Source: Ancylostoma caninum
Lineage: Eukaryota > Nematoda > Chromadorea > Rhabditida > Ancylostomatidae
Length of the DNA stretch: 64,000 nt
Assembly (NCBI GenBank): GCA_037903475.1
Contig: JBAJFG010000336.1
Coordinates: 434,001-498,000 of the forward strand
Reading direction: 5' to 3'
Positions 61,701 through 64,000 of this stretch are shown piece after piece. Position numbers and translations under genes: made by a program. Under the pieces are notes generated by a model. It did not search any database. It saw only the letters and a program-made list of their open reading frames with translations, and was not told the origin of the DNA. Every line of letters starts with the position of its first letter. Position 1 is the first letter of the stretch.

Positions 61701-64000
61701 CTTACTAAAAGGAAGCAGAAAGGCCCCCTCCCCGGTCGACACCCTTCACTTTTTGCCCGGTAACCCCCTTCACTTTGGCAGGGGCGTTCTCACCCCTATG
61801 GCACCTGTGCTGATGTCAGCACTCATAGAAGGACAGGTTCCGCACGGATCCTCATCGCTTACGAAGCCCCGCTTGTTTTGAGTCAAGTCTTTGTCAAAGT
61901 CTGATTGGAAGCAAAAAACCAACGTTATTCCCACAAACTTGTTTCAACTTGTTTACAATGGGGGCTTCGTAGATTCTTGGCTAGGTCAAAAGGGACTTCG
62001 TAGTTTTTTCTGCTCGAGCTAAGCTTGTGCCAAACTCTGCCCGTAGTCATGCTTTGGCTCCGTCCACATCACGTACATCATTGTGATCAGGGGCTTCTGG
62101 AGATTTTTTTGTGTGAATATCGTTAGGACGATTCTGAAGTGTTCTGAGATCTCTCCACAATAAAAAAAGTCATGCCAACAAAAGGCCAAATTTTGAAAGT
62201 CATATGTCGATCGTATGAGGTACAAACATACACTGAGTATCCCATCGGTCGCTCCAGCGTTTGAATTGCTCACAGCTCATTGGCCAATGAGGCTCACAAT
62301 TGCAGAGGTAGCACCATGAACATCGACAGACAGCACATGTGCAGCAATTAAAATCTGAACACCTCTGGTTGTTCGTGGTTCATTAGTAGCCAATAAAATA
62401 TTATTTTGAAAAAAAAAATAATGTAGTAGACACAAATTGGTGTTACCGCTTTTTTCAGCCAAAGCAAGAGGTGCCAGGCAGTGCGGACATCGTACAAACA
62501 CCATATAAGGAAAGTCTAGGCACTTGAAGAAGGCGAAGGATTTCTAAACAGTAAGCAGTATATGGAGATTTTGGTCAGATTTCCATCCCCAACTTGGAAT
62601 TTAATTTCAATGATTTCCTACCCTGTACTCAGTTCATTTTAAGACGCCTTCTCTAGTGAATTTAGTGGTAATTTCAAACGCAAGTACTGGGATAAGTACA
62701 ACTCTCAAATCTGTGTATTTCAGTAGAGCATATAGTAGTGATCCATGATGTCGTGATGCTAGCATCCGAACAGACGCAAGCGTGGAGTGGCCAGCTGGCA
62801 CGGTTCCGCCTCAACGTTAAGAAGACCGAGTATTTGACCCCCGACGAACACGAGTCCGGCACTATCAATGTTAATGGCACGAATCTTTCGCGAGCCGCTA
62901 CGTTCAAATACCTCGGCTCAGTGGTTTCATCAGACGGCAGTCTCGCCCATGAGATCACCACACGTGTCACCGCTGCGTGGTTGAAGTGGCGCTCACAAAC
63001 TGGTGGGCTGTGCGACAAGGACATACCAGACCGGCTCAAGTCGAAGATCTACCGTACCGTGGTACGTTGTCGTCGAACGACTAAGTATATTTGTGATAGT
63101 TGAATTATTGAGTAATCAAATATGATCATGTTAATCATTATGTTAATCGATAGCTTGCGCGTATAAAGCATCTCGCGTCGCTGGAGGCTCGTAGTTGGTT
63201 CTTTCCTTCATTTGATTTGTCAACCTAAATCATTTTAATCGAGGTATTACTCTCGTTATCTTTTTTGTACATATTGATTTACATTTGTTCAACTTTTCTC
63301 GTGCTACAAAAAACTGTTATATTTGTTTTAATAATAGAAGGTTTAATTATCCAAGTTTGAGGTACTGACCAAACGATCCCGCGTGGCAGAAAAATTCGCG
63401 TGTCAGTCACTTCATACGTCCTGTCGCGCTGTATGTGCCGAGTGCTGGCCCTCCACTAAGGAAATGGAACGCCGAATCAGTATCATTAAGATGAGGACGC
63501 TGCGGTGGATGGGTGGCATTACGCAACTAGATCGCATGTGCAACCAGGACATAGGACAGCGATTTGAGGTAGTTGCGATAGCAAGCTCCGTGGGGCGCGT
63601 CTGCGATGGTTTGGTCACGTTTTTCGTGCCAATGGCGGCAAAGCCTTCAGGATTGGCTTCGACGTAGAGGTAACAGGAAAGCGGCCTAAAGGACAACCAA
63701 AGCAACGATAGCTTGACACCCTACACGCTGACCTCAAGACGACTAGGATCCATCCAGACCAAGCGCACGACAGCACTCTGGCGTCGAAGGATCAGCAAAG
63801 CGGACCCCGCTGCGAAACGAGAAAAACGCTAAGAAAAAGAGGAAGATATAGTAGTGATCCAGCAGGAAATGACAGTCCATATAGGGCAGGCATTATTTCA
63901 AAATATGGGAAATGTCTCACCTCAAGTAACAAGGATACAACAGGCATTGGAAGAATTGCATATAGAAGCTCAAATGGTGACGTTCCAGCAGAAGCGACGA
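58785..64000 (-). CDS. Zinc-finger (RING-between-RING-like) gene, copy 2, cut by window end
   Basis: The exons match copy 1 one for one: 63921-64000 (partial; one more base expected), 62447-62543, 62234-62354, 59691-59855, 59553-59612, 59127-59249, 58933-59066 and 58785-58905, the last with an intact stop. Lengths and phases equal those of copy 1, and all exons stay open although many residues differ, so this copy looks functional. The Cys clusters are conserved (RCPHC, CCTCAVCRCSWCYLC, RCPRC, YCDEC). Introns were invaded by an RTE fragment and a MULE-like element. As in copy 1, the junction 62234/59855 is out of phase, so a shared exon is still missing. The 27 nt terminal intron is conserved. 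Confidence 0.72.
60439..61809. mobile_element. MULE-like non-autonomous element, copy 2
   Basis: Close relative of 25383-26756 over its whole length. Ends are CATAGGTGCGATA and GGCACCTGTG, flanked by the 8 bp repeat CTGATGTC (60431-60438, 61810-61817). It carries a small extra block at about 60665-60700 compared with copy 1. It sits in an intron of zinc-finger copy 2. Confidence 0.82.
62745..63845 (+). mobile_element. RTE-type non-LTR retrotransposon fragment with 15 bp target duplication
   Basis: The 15 bp direct repeat ATATAGTAGTGATCC flanks it (62730-62744, 63846-63860); copy 1 of the gene has this sequence once (about 41705). The + strand reads the end of a reverse transcriptase: FKYLGSVVSSDGSL and TAAWLKWRSQTGGLCDKDI at 62745-63070, then ECWPSTKEMERRISIIKM and RWMGGITQLDRM at 63430-63560. 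A 350 bp non-matching stretch and frame breaks separate the parts. The element is 5'-truncated and inactive. Confidence 0.88.

Overview
The window looks like nuclear DNA of a nematode, most likely a clade V strongylid of the hookworm kind. This rests on a cuticle collagen with the nematode domain layout, many small phase-conserved introns, two close same-strand gene pairs that look like operons, and dense mariner, hAT, piggyBac, RTE and foldback DNA. The species is an inference. All exon borders were placed by hand from GT/AG sites and reading phase; no alignment or search was run.

Layout. 1-5000: 3' part of an M-Ras/R-Ras type GTPase gene (+) with a 935 bp mariner-derived element in an intron. 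8.2-16.8 kb: a tandem pair of seven-exon genes (-) for small secreted proteins rich in Gly, His and Tyr with a Cys-containing tail. I do not recognise the family. The copies are 165 and 184 residues long, match exon for exon, and each carries a different mariner in an intron. 18.8-21.0 kb: a cuticle collagen gene (-) with a TATA box, a probable 5'UTR intron and a ~136 bp minisatellite inside it. 21.5-22.4 kb: GC-rich palindromic elements.

23.8-31.6 kb: a DDX51/Dbp6 type RNA helicase (12 exons, 671 aa) followed 272 bp later by metaxin-2 (258 aa). 33.3-37.1 kb: a PDK1-like kinase without a PH domain (320 aa), followed 241 bp later by mitochondrial ribosomal protein uL30m/MRPL30. Both pairs have operon-like spacing and join ribosome-biogenesis or signalling genes to mitochondrial genes.

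39.4-46.2 kb (-) and 58.8-64.0 kb (-): two paralogous copies of a zinc-finger gene that resembles RING-between-RING proteins. The second copy holds a MULE-like element and an RTE fragment in its introns and a Tc1-like element just downstream, and it runs off the window end. 46-58 kb is gene-poor and holds a piggyBac-like MITE, a hAT element with one unexplained ORF, and a foldback element with a perfect 44 bp hairpin inside.

The best candidate for an undescribed system is the tandem secreted Gly/His/Tyr protein pair. Next come the splice-site oddities: a conserved 27 nt apparent intron in the zinc-finger genes, and tandem duplications of 3' splice sites in metaxin-2 and the helicase.
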